Assembly (NCBI RefSeq): GCF_002101815.1
Contig: NZ_LQPM01000045.1
Span: forward strand, 1 to 33,235
DNA length: 33,235 nt
Origin: Mycobacterium paraense
GTDB taxonomy: Bacteria > Actinomycetota > Actinomycetes > Mycobacteriales > Mycobacteriaceae
Direction of reading: 5' to 3'
Of this stretch, positions 1 to 9,300 are shown in pieces. Made by a program: the position numbers and the translations under genes. Numbering within the stretch: the stretch's first letter is position 1; the number at the start of each line of letters is the position of its first letter. The notes under the pieces were generated by a model. The model saw nothing but the letters and a program-made list of their open reading frames with translations, was not told the origin of the DNA and did no database searches.

Positions 1-1872
1 CAGCCGCCCGTGCCACCCCCGCCTGCGCCACCCCCGCCGCCGCCCGTCCCGCACGACGAGGGCGTGGGCCTGATCGAGCAGATGAACACCCGAAAGCTGC
101 GGACCCCCGGCACCTCGTTCCGCACCCAAGAGCCCAATTCGACGTATCGGTTGCCGCTGCAGGCCGGCGCCCGCACCAGCGGGGTCGTCGCGCACCAACT
201 GGGACTCGCGGTCGACGGGCGCCGGGTGCTCAGCGACATTTCGTTCACGGCGAGTCTGGGCACGTTGACCGCCGTCGTGGGGCCGTCGGCGGCGCGGAAT
301 ACGGCGGTGCTCGAGCTGCTCGCCGGCACCCGGGAACTCGGGTCCGGCCAGGTCACGGTGGACGGCCACGACGTGCACGCCGAGCCCGAGTCGATGCGCA
401 CCCGGATCGGCATCGTGCAGCGCGAGGAGCGCCTGCACTCGCGGCTCAGCGTCGAACAGGCCGTGCGATACGCGGCCGAACTGCGCCTGCCGCCGGACAC
501 CACGCCCGACAACCGCAATCGGGTGGTGGACCAGGTGCTCGAAGAGCTCGAGCTGACGCCCCACCGGGCGACCCGGATCAGCAAGCTGGCGCCCGAGGTG
601 CGCCGGTGTGTGGCCCTTGCGGTCGAACTGATCACCCGACCGACGCTGCTGGTGGTCGACGAGCCCGGCGCGGGACTGGATGCCGGTCAGCAAGACCACG
701 TGCTGGCGATGCTGCGCCGCCAGGCCGACATCGGCTGTGTCGTGGTGGTGGCGATCTCGGCGCCGGCGGCGCTGGGCGGCCTCAGCATGTGCGATCAGGT
801 GCTGGTGCTCACCGGCCGCGGCGCGATGGCCTTCGTCGGGCCTCCCCTGCAGGTCGAGTCCGCCATGGGCACCGCCGACTGGACCAGGGTCCTCGAACAG
901 GTGGTGGCCGATCCCGACGGCGCGGACCGGGCGTTCCGGGCCCGCCAACCGGCGCCGCCCTTGCCCACGCCGCCCGAGGTGGCGGCGCCCTGGCCGCTCC
1001 CCGCCGAGCTTCCCGCGAAGCGGCAGATCCGGCTGCTGGCCCGTCGCCAGCTGCGGCTGCTCTTCGCCGACCACGTCTACTTTTTGTTCTTGGTGGTGCT
1101 GCCGTTCGTGTTGGCGGCGCTGACGCTGCTGATCCCCGGCGACTCCGGGTTGGAACGTCCCGCCCCGACCAGCCCCAACGCGCACGAAGCCATCGAACTC
1201 CTGGCCGCGCTCAACATCGCCGCGGTGATCGTGGGCAGCGCGCTGACCATCCGCACCGTGGTCGAGGAGCGCCGCGTCTTCCGGCGGGAGCAGGCCGTCG
1301 GGCTGTCGGCGCCGGCCTACCTGGCCGCCAAGCTCGTCGTCTTCGGCCTGGCCGCGCTCGTCCTGACGGGCGTCTTCTTCGCGATCGTGATCGTCGTGAA
1401 GGGCGGCCCGGTGCACGGCGCCGTCCTGCTGGGCAACGCCACGGCCGAGCTCTACGTGGGCGTCGCCGTCACCGCCGTGGTGTCGGCGGTCGTGGCCCTG
1501 GCGCTGTCGGCGATGGGCAACCGGATGCGCGAGGTGCTGCCGCTGCTCGTGCCGGTCATCCTGGTCTCGCTGCTGTTCAACGGGAGCCTGGTGCAGCTGG
1601 TAGGCAAGTGGGGCTTCCAGCAGATTTCCTGGTTCGTCCCGGCCCAGTGGGGCTTCGCGGCATCGGCGGCGACGGTCGACCTGCGCAGGGTCGACGCGCT
1701 GGCGGCCAACGCCCAGATGTGGACCCACTATTCGGGCTGGTGGGTGTTCGACATGGTCATGCTGGTGGCCTTCGGCGCGGGCGCGGCCGGTTTCGCCCTG
1801 TACCGGCTGCGGGCGCCCAAGCGGGCGCCGCTACATCGCGAACAGCAGGAACTGGGTGACCTGGCTGGGTGA
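1..1872 (+). CDS. ABC transporter, Rv1747-like ATPase-permease fusion with degenerate ATP site (5' partial)
   Basis: The frame is open to the left edge, so the N-terminus lies outside the window. What is visible begins with a Pro-rich linker, followed by an ABC ATPase domain (about nt 180-880) and an ABC-2 type membrane domain (about nt 1010-1850) with roughly six hydrophobic segments. The order and wording, for example FRREQAVGLS and WGFAASAATVDL, match the FHA-ABC exporter Rv1747 of M. tuberculosis, so FHA domains may lie upstream; this is inferred. The ATPase motifs are unusual. The Walker A position reads GPSAARNTA (nt 280-306) without the Lys, the LSGGQ signature reads LAPEV (586-600), and the H-loop His is absent (about 751-765), while Walker B VVDEP (655-669) is intact. 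It may be a non-hydrolysing or regulatory paralogue. The last 42 nt overlap the convergent lipoprotein gene. Confidence 0.85.
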   Translation, partial: QPPVPPPPAPPPPPPVPHDEGVGLIEQMNTRKLRTPGTSFRTQEPNSTYRLPLQAGARTSGVVAHQLGLAVDGRRVLSDISFTASLGTLTAVVGPSAARNTAVLELLAGTRELGSGQVTVDGHDVHAEPESMRTRIGIVQREERLHSRLSVEQAVRYAAELRLPPDTTPDNRNRVVDQVLEELELTPHRATRISKLAPEVRRCVALAVELITRPTLLVVDEPGAGLDAGQQDHVLAMLRRQADIGCVVVVAISAPAALGGLSMCDQVLVLTGRGAMAFVGPPLQVESAMGTADWTRVLEQVVADPDGADRAFRARQPAPPLPTPPEVAAPWPLPAELPAKRQIRLLARRQLRLLFADHVYFLFLVVLPFVLAALTLLIPGDSGLERPAPTSPNAHEAIELLAALNIAAVIVGSALTIRTVVEERRVFRREQAVGLSAPAYLAAKLVVFGLAALVLTGVFFAIVIVVKGGPVHGAVLLGNATAELYVGVAVTAVVSAVVALALSAMGNRMREVLPLLVPVILVSLLFNGSLVQLVGKWGFQQISWFVPAQWGFAASAATVDLRRVDALAANAQMWTHYSGWWVFDMVMLVAFGAGAAGFALYRLRAPKRAPLHREQQELGDLAG

Positions 1873-2937
1873 AAAGTTGTTGTCGCTGACCAGCACCACC
1901 GATTGGCGACCGTCGGGCAGCTTGGGCCCGAGCGTGATCCCCTCGACGTTGTCCAGGGGCGACAACCCCGGCGTCGCGGACAGATCGACCGCCAGCGTCT
2001 TGGTCATCGGGGTCAGCGCCGCGCCCTGCATCGACGGCAGCGGCAGCACGTCCGTCGCGGCACCGATGTCGGCGCGGTAGATGCGGATGGTCGGGGGCAC
2101 CGCAGACGACCGTTCCAGCACCAGGAACGTGGTGTCGGACAGCGCGACGAGGTCCGAGACGCCGTTGAGGTCGGCGGGCGGCGGGGGCGGTTCCATCGGG
2201 TAGGCGTACTGGGCCGTCGGCGCCCCGGTGGCGACGTCGAACTTGGTGACCCGCGTCAACACGGGTCGGCCGTCGTCGCTTTTCGGCCCGTCGTTGTAGC
2301 CCGGGTCTTCCATTGCGGCGAACAGCGATTGGCCGTCGGGCGTGAGCGTCACCCCCTCCAGCGCCTTGTTGCGGCGCGGCCCGGTGCGCTGCGCGGACAT
2401 GGCCAGGTTGGGCGGCAGGGCGAACTGACCGAGGTAGGCGCCGTCCAGCGCGGCGGTCCGCACCCACGGGTCCAGCAGAACCGGGCCGTCGGTGAGCCGC
2501 TCCCCCTCGGAGCACCAGTACAGCCGCTGCCGCCCGGGGTCGAAGGCGATGCCCTCCGGGTCCGGGGGAACCACCGGCGGCGTGGCGTTCGCGGCCAGGG
2601 GCGCAAACGGCCGACCGGCCTCGTCGAGCAGCGGGCGGGTGGCGGTGAACGTGACGTCGTCAATCCCGTTGCCGGACAAGGACAGCCGCACGGTGTAGAA
2701 ACGGGCCGGGTTCTTCTCGGAGCGGTCGTCGCTGATCACGTAGTACTGCTGGCGGCCGGCGTCGTAACTGATCCCGGACAGGCCGCCGATGACGGTGCCG
2801 TCGAATGTGGCGCCGAAGGCGACCTGCGACTGGCCGAGGTAGGTCAGCGTCGGCGGGCTCGCCGGCGCCGGGGCGCACCCGGACAAGGCCAGGCAGAGGC
2901 CGACCGCGAGCCCGCGGACCGGCGCAGTCCTAGACAT
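1831..2937 (-). CDS. Esterase-like activity of phytase family lipoprotein
   Basis: This is a 368-residue secreted protein. An N-terminal signal peptide ends in a lipobox, ALSGC, with the lipid-modified Cys at residue 21, so it should be anchored on the outer face of the membrane. The rest looks like a beta-propeller with repeated motifs such as GLSGISYD, DPEGIAFD, ALEGVTLTPDG, NGVSDLVALSD and NVEGITLG. This pattern is typical of the 'esterase-like activity of phytase' family (Pfam PF13449). The substrate is unknown. The start overlaps the end of the upstream methyltransferase-like gene by 8 nt, so the two are probably co-transcribed. Its 3' end overlaps the convergent ABC transporter gene by 42 nt. 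The family call is confident; the enzymatic role is not. Confidence 0.85.
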   Translation of the reverse strand: MSRTAPVRGLAVGLCLALSGCAPAPASPPTLTYLGQSQVAFGATFDGTVIGGLSGISYDAGRQQYYVISDDRSEKNPARFYTVRLSLSGNGIDDVTFTATRPLLDEAGRPFAPLAANATPPVVPPDPEGIAFDPGRQRLYWCSEGERLTDGPVLLDPWVRTAALDGAYLGQFALPPNLAMSAQRTGPRRNKALEGVTLTPDGQSLFAAMEDPGYNDGPKSDDGRPVLTRVTKFDVATGAPTAQYAYPMEPPPPPADLNGVSDLVALSDTTFLVLERSSAVPPTIRIYRADIGAATDVLPLPSMQGAALTPMTKTLAVDLSATPGLSPLDNVEGITLGPKLPDGRQSVVLVSDNNFSPSQVTQFLLFAM

Positions 2938-3496
2938 AGCGCCTGACGTGGCGGCAGTAGTCGGCGTAGACGTGGCCGTAGTGCTGCCGCATGAATTCCT
3001 CCTCGCGCAACACCTGCCGGTGGAACAGCGCGGTCCCGGCGACCACGTAGATCAGCGGGACCCAATTGGGAAACACCAACAGCTGGCCGACGAGGAACAC
3101 GAAAAAGCCGACGTAGATCGGGTTGCGGCTCATCGCGAATATGCCCGTCGTCACCAGCCGGCCGGGCTCGTCGACGTCGATGCCGACCCGGAAGCTCGCG
3201 CCGAACGACACCAGGCTCGCCACCAGGATCCCGACCCCGGCCAGGCACAACGCCGCGCCCAGCCACGCCAGGATCGCGGAGTGGAAAAACAGCTGATGGC
3301 TGGCCAAGGGCCAACCGAAGGCCGCGCCGAACACCGTATAGAAGTAGAACAGCGCCACCGGCGGGATCAGGTAGTCCGTCTTGTCCAGCTTCCCGAAATG
3401 CATGGCTTGGGTGCCGGCCCGGCGCAGCAGCATGACCCGCCCGGCGACGGCGCCGATCAGCAGCACGACGGTCAGGGCGGCCAGGTATCGCGGCAT
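2930..3496 (-). CDS. Isoprenylcysteine carboxyl methyltransferase (ICMT/PEMT)-like membrane protein
   Basis: This 188-residue integral membrane protein has about four to five hydrophobic segments. The C-terminal half carries the SAM-binding pattern of the ICMT/phospholipid methyltransferase family: GIFAMSRNPIYVGF near residues 118-131, then REEEFMRQHYG and a YCRHVRRY tail. Such proteins methylate membrane-associated small molecules or lipids; bacteria lack prenylated Ras-type targets, so the substrate here is unknown. The ATG is at 3496, and 73 nt separate it from the divergent acyl-CoA oxidase-like gene. The 3' end overlaps the lipoprotein start by 8 nt, indicating translational coupling and possibly a joint envelope function. 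Confidence 0.85.
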   Translation of the reverse strand: MPRYLAALTVVLLIGAVAGRVMLLRRAGTQAMHFGKLDKTDYLIPPVALFYFYTVFGAAFGWPLASHQLFFHSAILAWLGAALCLAGVGILVASLVSFGASFRVGIDVDEPGRLVTTGIFAMSRNPIYVGFFVFLVGQLLVFPNWVPLIYVVAGTALFHRQVLREEEFMRQHYGHVYADYCRHVRRYV

Positions 3497-3557
3497 GGCT
3501 TGATCATGGCACCGACATCGCCGTGCCGAGCTTGTTTGCGGGGCCCCATCAGCGGGT

Positions 3558-3563
3558 TACCGT
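3558..3563 (+). promoter_or_regulatory. Candidate -10 element for a leaderless transcript of the acyl-CoA oxidase-like gene
   Basis: TACCGT fits the mycobacterial TANNNT -10 consensus and lies exactly 6 nt before the ATG at 3570. There is no Shine-Dalgarno sequence before that ATG. Together this suggests transcription starts at or next to the A of the start codon. Inferred from spacing only. Confidence 0.45.
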
Positions 3564-3569
3564 GCCTTT

Positions 3570-5510
3570 ATGGCGCCAGACACGAAAAGCACTGCCGACC
3601 ACCTGCGCAACGCCCTCGACGGGCGGTGGCGCGATGTGAAGAACCGGATGCGGGACACGATGACCGAGGACCTGTTCCGGCCCCATTACACCCCCAACAC
3701 GGTGATCGCCCGCACCAAGGTGGCCGAGCAGATGCGGATCATGGCCGCGTTCGGGGCCGCCGCCGACAACTTCCGCAAGGAGCACGGCGGGACCGGCGAC
3801 GTGGGCGCGGCGATCACGATGATCGAGATGCTGGCGATGTCGGACCTGTCGCTGATGGTGAAGGCCGGTGTGCAGTGGGGCCTGTTCGGCGGTGCCGTCG
3901 AGAACCTGGGCACCGAGCGCCACCACGAGGCCTACGTGAAGAAGATCATCAGCCTCGAGTTGCGCGGCTGCTTCGCGATGACCGAGACCGGGCACGGCAG
4001 CGACGTCCAGTCGCTGGAGACGACCGCGACCTACGACCCCGAGACCGAAGAGTTCATCATCGACTCCCCCACCCCGACCGCCCGCAAGGACTACATCGGC
4101 GGCGCCGCCCAAACCGCCACCATGGCAGCGGTTTTCGCGCAGCTGATCACCACCGAGGACGGCAAACCGGTCAACCACGGCGTGCACTGCCTGTTGGTTC
4201 CCATCCGCGACGCCGACGGCAACGACATGCCCGGGGTGACGACGTCCGACTGCGAATACAAGGGCGGCCTGCCCGGCGTCGACAACGGCAGGATCGTGTT
4301 CGACCACGTCCGCGTCCCGCGAGTGAACCTGCTGAACAAGTACGGCGACGTCGCCGCGGACGGCACCTACAGCTCGCCGATCGACAACCCCAACCGCCGC
4401 TTCTTCACCATGCTGGGCACGCTGGTCCGCGGCCGCATCACCGTCGGCGGCAGCGCGGGCGCCGCCGGTCGGGTCGCGCTCGACATCGCCACCCGATATG
4501 CGTTGCAGCGCAGGCAGTTCTGCGCCCCCGGCGACGAGAACGAGGTGCTGATCATGGATTACCTGGTCCATCAGCGCCGCCTGTTCCCGCTGATCGCCAG
4601 GTCGTATGCCCTGCAGTTCGCCCAGAACGAGCTGGTCGGCCGATGCCACGACATCCAGACCGCGGACGCGCCCGACGCCGACGAGCAGCGTGAGCTCGAG
4701 GCGCGCGCCGCCGGGCTGAAGGCGGCCAACACCTGGCATGCGTCGCGCGCCATCCAGGAGGCGCGCGAGGCCTGCGGCGGAGCGGGCTACATGGCCGAGA
4801 ACCGGCTGATCGGGCTGCGCGGCGACACCGACGTCTTCACCACGTTCGAGGGCGACAACCACGTGCTGACCCAATTGGTGGCCAAGGAGCTGCTGACGGC
4901 CTACGCCGACGACATCCGCAGCATGAGCCCCGTCGAATGGGTGCGCTTCGCCGCCAACACCGTCGGCGAGCGGGTCCGCAAACGCACTGCGGCCGAAGCC
5001 ATCATGCAGACGCTCGTCGACGCCCGCCAGGACAGCGAGGAGGAGGGCAGCCTCTTCAACCGCGGCACCCAGGTGAACATGTTCGAGGAGCGCGAGGACT
5101 ACCTGCTGTCCTCGGTCGCCCGCCGGTTACAGGGCAAGTCCAAGGAGATGTCCGAATTCGACGCGTTCAATGCCGTGCAGGACCACGTGCTGCACGCGGC
5201 GAACGCGCACATCGACCGAATCGTGTTGGAGGCGTTCGTCGCCGGGATCGACTCGTGCCAGGACGAAAAGGCCCGCGAGCTGCTCGACATGGTCTGCGAC
5301 TTGTATGCGCTGTCGGTGATCGAGGAGGACAAGGCCTGGTACATCGAGCACGGCTACTTGTCGACGGGGCGGGCCAAGGCGGTCACCCGCGGCATCAACG
5401 ATCGCTGCCGCAAGCTGCGCCCGTACGCCGAGACGCTGGTCGACGGGTTCGGCATCCCGGAGCCGCTGCGCTACGCCGAGATGCTGCACCCGGAGAACCT
5501 TTCGACCTGA
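3570..5510 (+). CDS. Acyl-CoA oxidase/dehydrogenase family flavoenzyme
   Basis: The 646-residue length matches acyl-CoA oxidases (about 650) better than ordinary FadE dehydrogenases (about 380-400). The FAD/substrate region contains CFAMTETGHGSDVQSLET, and the C-terminal catalytic segment has CGGAGYMAENRL followed by TFEGDN; Glu at about residue 427 is the expected catalytic base. It should desaturate an acyl-CoA at C2-C3 as the first step of beta-oxidation, with FAD as cofactor. Whether oxygen or ETF is the acceptor cannot be decided from sequence. The ATG at 3570 lacks a Shine-Dalgarno sequence but fits a leaderless start. It is convergent with lppP across a 27-nt gap. Confidence 0.9.
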   Translation: MAPDTKSTADHLRNALDGRWRDVKNRMRDTMTEDLFRPHYTPNTVIARTKVAEQMRIMAAFGAAADNFRKEHGGTGDVGAAITMIEMLAMSDLSLMVKAGVQWGLFGGAVENLGTERHHEAYVKKIISLELRGCFAMTETGHGSDVQSLETTATYDPETEEFIIDSPTPTARKDYIGGAAQTATMAAVFAQLITTEDGKPVNHGVHCLLVPIRDADGNDMPGVTTSDCEYKGGLPGVDNGRIVFDHVRVPRVNLLNKYGDVAADGTYSSPIDNPNRRFFTMLGTLVRGRITVGGSAGAAGRVALDIATRYALQRRQFCAPGDENEVLIMDYLVHQRRLFPLIARSYALQFAQNELVGRCHDIQTADAPDADEQRELEARAAGLKAANTWHASRAIQEAREACGGAGYMAENRLIGLRGDTDVFTTFEGDNHVLTQLVAKELLTAYADDIRSMSPVEWVRFAANTVGERVRKRTAAEAIMQTLVDARQDSEEEGSLFNRGTQVNMFEEREDYLLSSVARRLQGKSKEMSEFDAFNAVQDHVLHAANAHIDRIVLEAFVAGIDSCQDEKARELLDMVCDLYALSVIEEDKAWYIEHGYLSTGRAKAVTRGINDRCRKLRPYAETLVDGFGIPEPLRYAEMLHPENLST

Positions 5511-5522
5511 ACCCCCGGAAGC

Positions 5523-5537
5523 CGTTGCGCGGCAACG
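5523..5537. terminator. Small hairpin between convergent genes
   Basis: CGTTGC pairs with GCAACG around a 3-nt loop, giving a perfect 6-bp GC-rich stem. It fills the short gap between the acyl-CoA oxidase stop and the lppP stop. There is no T-tract, which is common in mycobacteria. It could help end transcription in both directions, but the stem is short. Confidence 0.3.
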
Positions 5538-6020
5538 CTACTGGTGCGGGATCGCGCCCAGCGCCTGCAGCTTGCCGTCCGGTCCGACGCGGAACTTCAC
5601 CGTCCCGATCCCCGTGGGACAGCAGGGCTGATCCTTGCCGACCTGCCATTGGTATTGGACCGTGACGGTGTCATCGCTCGGCGCCAGCACGGTGATGTAG
5701 GGCTTCGGGTTCGGCGTGGGCGGCCCCAGCGGGGTGTTGTGGTCGAAGAACAACAGCTGCTGCGGCGTCGACTCGCTGGCGATGGTGGGGATGATCTGCA
5801 CCCAGTAGAGGCGGCACTTGCTGGTATGCCCCCTTGCGATTTCGACCCAGCTCGAGCCCGGAACCTCGACCGGGACCGACGCGATGGCCTTGCGCACCGT
5901 GTCGGCCGACGGCCCGTCGGAGTCCTTGCACGTGTCGGCGCGCGACGCCGGCGGTGCCGAGGGTTTTCCGCCGCAAGCGGTGGCCAACAAAAGCAGCAGA
6001 ATCACAATCTGGCGACGCAC
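5538..6020 (-). CDS. lppP: LppP/LprE family lipoprotein
   Basis: This 160-residue exported lipoprotein has a short hydrophobic signal ending in a lipobox, LATAC, with Cys at residue 16. The mature part has the features of the actinobacterial LppP/LprE family (PF14041), including SSWVEIARGHTSKCRLYWVQI near the middle, the Q-L-L-F-F-D segment and the closing T-V-x-Y-x-W strand with CCPTG. Function in this family is not established. In M. tuberculosis lppP (Rv2330c) sits next to the nitrate transporter gene narK1; here it is divergent from a nitrate reductase, so the nitrate association of the locus is kept. The GTG start at 6020 has no Shine-Dalgarno sequence but has a well-placed -10 element. 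Confidence 0.85.
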   Translation of the reverse strand: MRRQIVILLLLLATACGGKPSAPPASRADTCKDSDGPSADTVRKAIASVPVEVPGSSWVEIARGHTSKCRLYWVQIIPTIASESTPQQLLFFDHNTPLGPPTPNPKPYITVLAPSDDTVTVQYQWQVGKDQPCCPTGIGTVKFRVGPDGKLQALGAIPHQ

Positions 6021-6026
6021 ATTGTG

Positions 6027-6032
6027 AGCTTA
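6027..6032 (-). promoter_or_regulatory. Candidate -10 element for leaderless lppP mRNA
   Basis: On the minus strand TAAGCT matches TANNNT and is followed by 6 nt and then the GTG start of lppP at 6020. Its position predicts a transcript beginning at the start codon. Confidence 0.45.
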
Positions 6033-6208
6033 ACGAAAACTGTGAATGTCCCATCTGTTTCATCCGAACCCCTATTCCGGGGCGCAATTCGGCTGGCCCG
6101 TCGGTAATCTGGGCGGCGTCGCAGATCGGCGTTGACCTGCGATTACCCGGTCGGCACCGGGGTCTCCCCACACTTCACACAGCGCCTCGGATCCGGTGAG
6201 AGGAAGCC

Positions 6209-6246
6209 GTAAAGCGGCGGAAACATCGGGCGCCCGATGCCGAAAC
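6209..6246 (+). promoter_or_regulatory. GlnR-like operator upstream of the assimilatory nitrate reductase
   Basis: The sequence reads GTAAA-N6-GAAAC-N6-CGCCC-N6-GAAAC. The two GAAAC blocks begin at 6220 and 6242, exactly 22 bp apart, which is the a-n6-b-n6 periodicity described for actinobacterial GlnR boxes (gTnAC-n6-GaAAC repeated). The first a-site is good and the second is poor. GlnR activates nitrate and nitrite assimilation genes in Streptomyces and M. smegmatis, so a site here makes biological sense. The rest of the 284-bp gap between lppP and the reductase shows no further gene. Confidence 0.6.
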
Positions 6247-6304
6247 ATCTTTACCGCACCATTTAGCGCAATAGGCCCTTGCGCGCTCGAGGAGGGAAGT
6301 AAGC

Positions 6305-9300
6305 GTGGCTACCGAGCCTCGCGGCGCCCGCACCGACGCCGTGAACAGCATGTGCGCCTACTGCGGTGTGGGCTGCGGCATGGTGTTACACGTCACAACC
6401 GACCCGGACAGCGGCCGTCGTCACGTTGCGAAATCCGTTGGAGACACGAGCCACCCGGCCAACTTCGGCCGGTTGTGCACCAAGGGCGCGACCACGTCGG
6501 ACCTGCTGGCCGCGCCGGGGCGGCTGGATACCGCGCACGCGCGAGCCGAGCGCGGGGAGACCCTAGAACCGCTCGACATCGACGACGCGATCACGCGCAG
6601 CGCCAACTGGCTGCGGGCGATCATCGACCGGCACGGCCCGGACGCCTTCGCGATGTACGTGTCGGGCCAGATGTCCCTCGAGGCGCAATACTTGGCGAAC
6701 AAGCTGACCAAGGGATTCATCCGCACCAACCAGATCGAGTCGAATTCGCGGCTGTGCATGGCCAGCGCGGGTTCCGGCTACAAGCTGTCCCTCGGGGCGG
6801 ACGGGCCGCCCGGCTCCTACCAAGACTTCGACCGCGCGGACGTCTTCTTGGTCATCGGCTCCAACATGGCCGACTGCCACCCGATCCTGTTCCTGCGCAT
6901 GATGGACCGTGTCAAGGCCGGCGCGAAGCTGATCGTGGTGGACCCGCGTCGCACCGCGACCGCCGAAAAGGCGGACCTGTTCCTTCAGATCGCGCCTGGA
7001 TCCGACCTCGCACTGCTGAACGGGCTGCTGCATCTGATCGTCGAGAACGGGCAAACGGATGCGGACTTCATCGCCGAGTTCACCGAGGGCTGGGAGGTGA
7101 TGCCGAGCTTCCTCGAGCAGTACACCCCCGGCACCGTCAGCGAAATCACCGGCATCCCAACCGAAGACATCCGGACCGCCGCGCGCTGGATCGGCGAGGC
7201 CGAAAACTTCCTGAGCTGCTGGACGATGGGCCTCAACCAGAGCACCCACGGCACCTGGAACACCAACGCGATCTGCAACCTGCACCTGGCCACCGGCACG
7301 ATCTGCAAACCCGGCAGCGGCCCCTTCTCGCTCACCGGGCAGCCCAACGCCATGGGTGGCCGCGAAATGGGTTACATGGGACCGGGTCTGCCGGGGCAGC
7401 GCTCGGTGCTGTCGGCCGCCGACCGGGAGTTCGTCGAGGACGTCTGGGGCATTCCCAGCGGCTCGCTGCGCACCGACGTCGGTACCGGCACCATCGACAT
7501 GTTCTCCCGCATGGCCGACGGCCACATCAAGGCGTGCTGGGTCATCTGCACCAATCCCGTTGCCAGCGTTGCCAACCGCAGGACGGTGCTGGCCGGCCTG
7601 GAGCGCGCCGAGCTGGTGATCACCCAGGATGCGTTCCTGGACACCGAGACCAACGAGTACGCCGACATCGTGCTGCCCGCCACGCTGTGGACGGAGTCCG
7701 AGGGCGTGATGGTCAACTCCGAGCGCAACCTGACCCTGTTCCAGCCGGCCCTACAGGCGGCGGGTCAGGCCCTGCCGGACTGGCAGATCATCGCCCGGAT
7801 CGCTTGCGAGATGGGCTTTTCGGACTCGTTCAGCTACGCCTCGGCCGAGGAGGTCTTCGAGGAGATCAAGCAGTTCTGGAACCCCGCGACGGGCTACGAC
7901 CTGCGCGGCGCCAGCTACGACCGGTTGCGGCGGACACCGCTGCAGTGGCCATGCCCGCCGGACGGCGCCGACCGCAACCCGATCCGCTACCTCAACGACG
8001 GGATCAGCCAGACCCGATCGGTCCGCGAGGACGGCAGCGCGCCCCCGTTGGCCTTCCCGACGCCGTCCGGGCGCGCAGTGTTTTTCGCCCGCCCGCACCT
8101 GCTGCCCGAAGAAATGCCCGACGACGACTACCCCCTCCTGCTGAACACCGGGCGCCTGCCGCACCAATGGCACACCATGACCAAGACCGGCAAGGTTGCC
8201 AAACTCAACAAGCTCAACCCGGGACCGTTCGTCGAGATCCACCCCGACGACGCCGCCCGACTGCAGATCTCGGAAAACGACCGGGTCGAAGTGGCGTCGC
8301 GCCGCGGGCGCGCCGTGCTGCCCGCGGTGGTCACCGACCGGGTGCGGCCCGGCAACTGCTTCGCCCCCTTCCACTGGAACGACGCCTTCGGCGAATACCT
8401 CGCGATCAACGCCGTCACCAACGATGCGGTGGACCCCGTGTCGCACCAACCCGAATTCAAGGCCTGCGCGGTCACCCTGACCAAGGTCGCCGCCGCCGAA
8501 ACCGAGTCGGCGCCCGAACCCGAGGTCAGCGCCGACACACCAGAACCCGGACAGGAAAGCAGCGTGTCCCACGTCGACGCCCTCGCCGAATTGTTCGGCG
8601 TCGCAGACGAACCCGCCCCGACGTTCGACGAGCGGGGTCGCTCCTACCTTGCCGGCATGCTGGCCGGACTGCGCTCCGAGGCCGGCCGTCGGGCGGGCGG
8701 CGTGCCCACCCTGCCCGTCGGCGCACCGTTCGACACCCGCACCCGGTTCTGGGTGGACGGGGTTCTCGCGGGGATGTTCGCCCGCACCGAGGGGCCCGGC
8801 CCGATGCCGGAGTTGCCCACCGCCGTGCAGGACGGCGCGCCCACCGTCCCGGCGCCCCAGGCCGATTCGGCGCCCAAGCGGGCGCCGGTGGTGGTGTTGT
8901 GGGCGTCGCAGACCGGGAACGCGGAGGAGCTGGCCGCCGACGTCGCCGCGCGATTGGGCGAGTCCAGCGTGCCCGTCGCGTTGCGCGGCATGGACGACTT
9001 TCCCGCGGCGGAGCTCGCGACGACGCGTGAGCTGCTGCTGATCACCAGCACCACCGGCGACGGGGACCCGCCGGACAACGGCGCCGCCCTGTGGCGCGCG
9101 CTGACCTCCGACGGCGCACCGCGATTCACCGACACCCGGTACGCCGTTCTCGCGCTGGGCGATTCGAACTACGACGACTTCTGCGGCCATGGACGCAAGC
9201 TCGATGAGCGCCTGGCCGAGCTGGGCGCGACTCGCATCGTCGACCGGGTCGACTGCGAGCCGGACTACGAGGACGCCGCGGCCACCTGGCTGAGCGGGGT

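Noticed and set aside
6196..9030. Long plus-strand ORF of 944 codons overlapping the nitrate reductase in another frame
   Set aside because: Its product is Arg/Pro/Gly-rich without domains, as expected for an alternative frame in high-GC DNA; the overlapping frame encodes a recognisable enzyme end to end.
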